Part shown: positions 4,594 to 5,422 of the stretch, piece by piece | Numbering within the stretch: the first letter of the stretch is position 1 | Layout of the letters: each line of letters opens with the position of its first letter | Assembly (NCBI GenBank): GCA_019312985.1 | Contig: JAFDCC010000209.1 | Coordinates: forward strand, 1 to 5,422 | DNA length: 5,422 bases | From: Deltaproteobacteria bacterium | GTDB taxonomy: Bacteria; Desulfobacterota; Desulfobulbia; Desulfobulbales; BM004 | Direction of reading: 5' to 3' | Made by a program: the position numbers and the translations under genes | Notes under the pieces: generated by a model | Databases searched by the model: none | What the model was told of the DNA's origin: nothing | What the model saw: only the letters and a program-made list of their open reading frames with translations

Positions 4594-5422
4594 ATGAACA
4601 CTTTCATATCCGACTATCTTGCTGCCCGGGGTATACCCCAGGAGCTGGCCGGCTACGCGGGCATAACGGCAACGGTTGTGCTCCTGGCGCTTCTCGCCTT
4701 TCTCTCCTACCAGGTGACAAAACGGTATATGGTTCACCTGCTGGAGATGGTATTCCGCCGCAGCAAAAACACCTGGGACGACGCCCTGGTCCAGAAGGGT
4801 TTTGTCAGGCGTCTCTCCTTATTCATGCCGATCATTGTCGTCTACATGTCAATTGACCTGCTGCTGCCGGGGCAGGCATCTGCATCGGAACTGTTCAAGC
4901 GTCTGGCCATGGTCTTCTTTGTCTTTGCCGGGATTACGCTGCTGGACTCGATCCTGCTTGCCGTGGGGGAAATATACGCGGGAATGGACATGACCGGGCG
5001 GCGCCCGATCAGGGGCTACCTCGACGCTGTCAAGATAACGGCCTACGCCATGGCCGCCATATTCATAATTTCCATCCTCACCGGCAAGTCGCCCTGGGGC
5101 ATCCTCAGTGTTCTCGGTGGTTTCACCGTTGTCCTGATGCTGGTATTCAAGGATACCATCCTCGGTTTTGTCGCCAGCATCCAGTTGTCCGGCCACGACA
5201 TGGTCCGTGTCGGCGACTGGATCGAAATGCCCCAGTATGGTGCTGACGGCGATGTCATCGATGTCACTATCCACACTGTCCGGGTCCGCAACTGGGACAA
5301 GACGATCACCACCATCCCCACTTACAGTCTGGTCTCGGATTCGTTCAAGAACTGGCGCGGCATGAGTGAGTCGGGCGGCCGGCGCATCAAGAGAGCCCTG
5401 CACATCGACATGGGATCAATCC
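4594..5422 (+). CDS. mscM: Mechanosensitive ion channel, YbdG/MscM type of the MscS superfamily (3'-truncated by window)
   Basis: The reading frame is open to the window end, so 276 residues are visible of a family length near 415. It should be an inner-membrane channel that opens under membrane tension and helps release solutes on hypo-osmotic shock. Hydrophobic segments lie at roughly residues 22-40, 72-91, 103-125, 143-163 and 168-197. The last, ILSVLGGFTVVLMLVFKDTI followed by LGFVASIQL, matches the pore-lining helix and the start of the beta domain. The segments RRPIRGYLDAVKI (136-148), DMVRVGDWIEMPQYGADGDV (202-221), VRNWDKTITTIPTYSL (231-246) and SFKNWRGMSESGGRRIKRA (250-268) are the hallmark of the YbdG subgroup and separate it from plain MscS. 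An in-frame TAA at 4570 makes this ATG the earliest one. The ribosome-binding site is weak (GGCGGAA). It follows the redox gene by 91 bp, which allows but does not prove co-transcription. Confidence 0.94.
   Translation, partial: MNTFISDYLAARGIPQELAGYAGITATVVLLALLAFLSYQVTKRYMVHLLEMVFRRSKNTWDDALVQKGFVRRLSLFMPIIVVYMSIDLLLPGQASASELFKRLAMVFFVFAGITLLDSILLAVGEIYAGMDMTGRRPIRGYLDAVKITAYAMAAIFIISILTGKSPWGILSVLGGFTVVLMLVFKDTILGFVASIQLSGHDMVRVGDWIEMPQYGADGDVIDVTIHTVRVRNWDKTITTIPTYSLVSDSFKNWRGMSESGGRRIKRALHIDMGSI

Noticed and set aside
3861..4607. Minus-strand open frame of 248 codons covering the redox gene
   Set aside because: It is antisense to the CxxC redox gene and its predicted promoter. No family signature is seen, and the plus-strand gene has an RBS and active-site motifs.
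4849..5403. Minus-strand open frame of 184 codons opposite the channel gene
   Set aside because: The plus strand encodes near-canonical YbdG/MscM motifs throughout this stretch. The antisense translation is Asp/Gly/His-rich without a recognisable fold.
1..5422. CRISPR array, tRNA/rRNA genes, transposon ends or phage genes
   Set aside because: I found no regularly spaced repeats, no tRNA-like cloverleaf or rRNA segments and no transposase or integrase motifs. All larger frames are explained by housekeeping genes.

Overview
The window is a piece of bacterial chromosome with moderately high GC and dense housekeeping genes. The gene order yebC-ruvC-ruvA, an RlmE that begins MRKVQDYYF, and a small CxxC redox protein with an extra N-terminal domain together suggest a deltaproteobacterial (Desulfobacterota or Desulfuromonadota-like) genome. 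This placement is inferred from protein style and synteny, not from a marker gene. I see no insertion sequences, tRNA or rRNA genes, CRISPR arrays or phage genes.

Left block (1-3830, all on the minus strand, transcribed right to left): an HD-domain tRNA nucleotidyltransferase (CCA-adding type), then the 23S rRNA 2'-O-methyltransferase RlmE, a YebC/TACO1-family protein, the Holliday-junction resolvase RuvC and the start of RuvA, which is cut by the window edge. The gaps are 70-118 bp, longer than in a tightly packed operon. Two of them hold GC-rich hairpins and one holds an AT-rich palindrome, so internal promoters or attenuation are possible. The genes serve tRNA 3'-end maturation, ribosome modification, translation or regulation, and recombinational repair. 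RuvA and RuvC act together in the RuvABC resolvasome, and ruvB would be expected just outside the left edge.

Right block (4008-5422, plus strand): a small thioredoxin-like protein (CVTC active site) with an N-terminal helical domain, then a YbdG/MscM-type mechanosensitive channel of the MscS superfamily, truncated by the window end.

The two blocks diverge from a 177-bp intergenic region (3831-4007). It holds a good extended -10 promoter for the redox gene and two adjacent palindromes. This is the most interesting non-coding stretch. Nothing here looks like a wholly new system. The points worth a second look are the N-terminal domain of the redox protein, a substituted residue in the nucleotide-recognition motif of the tRNA nucleotidyltransferase, and the intergenic palindromes and hairpins.
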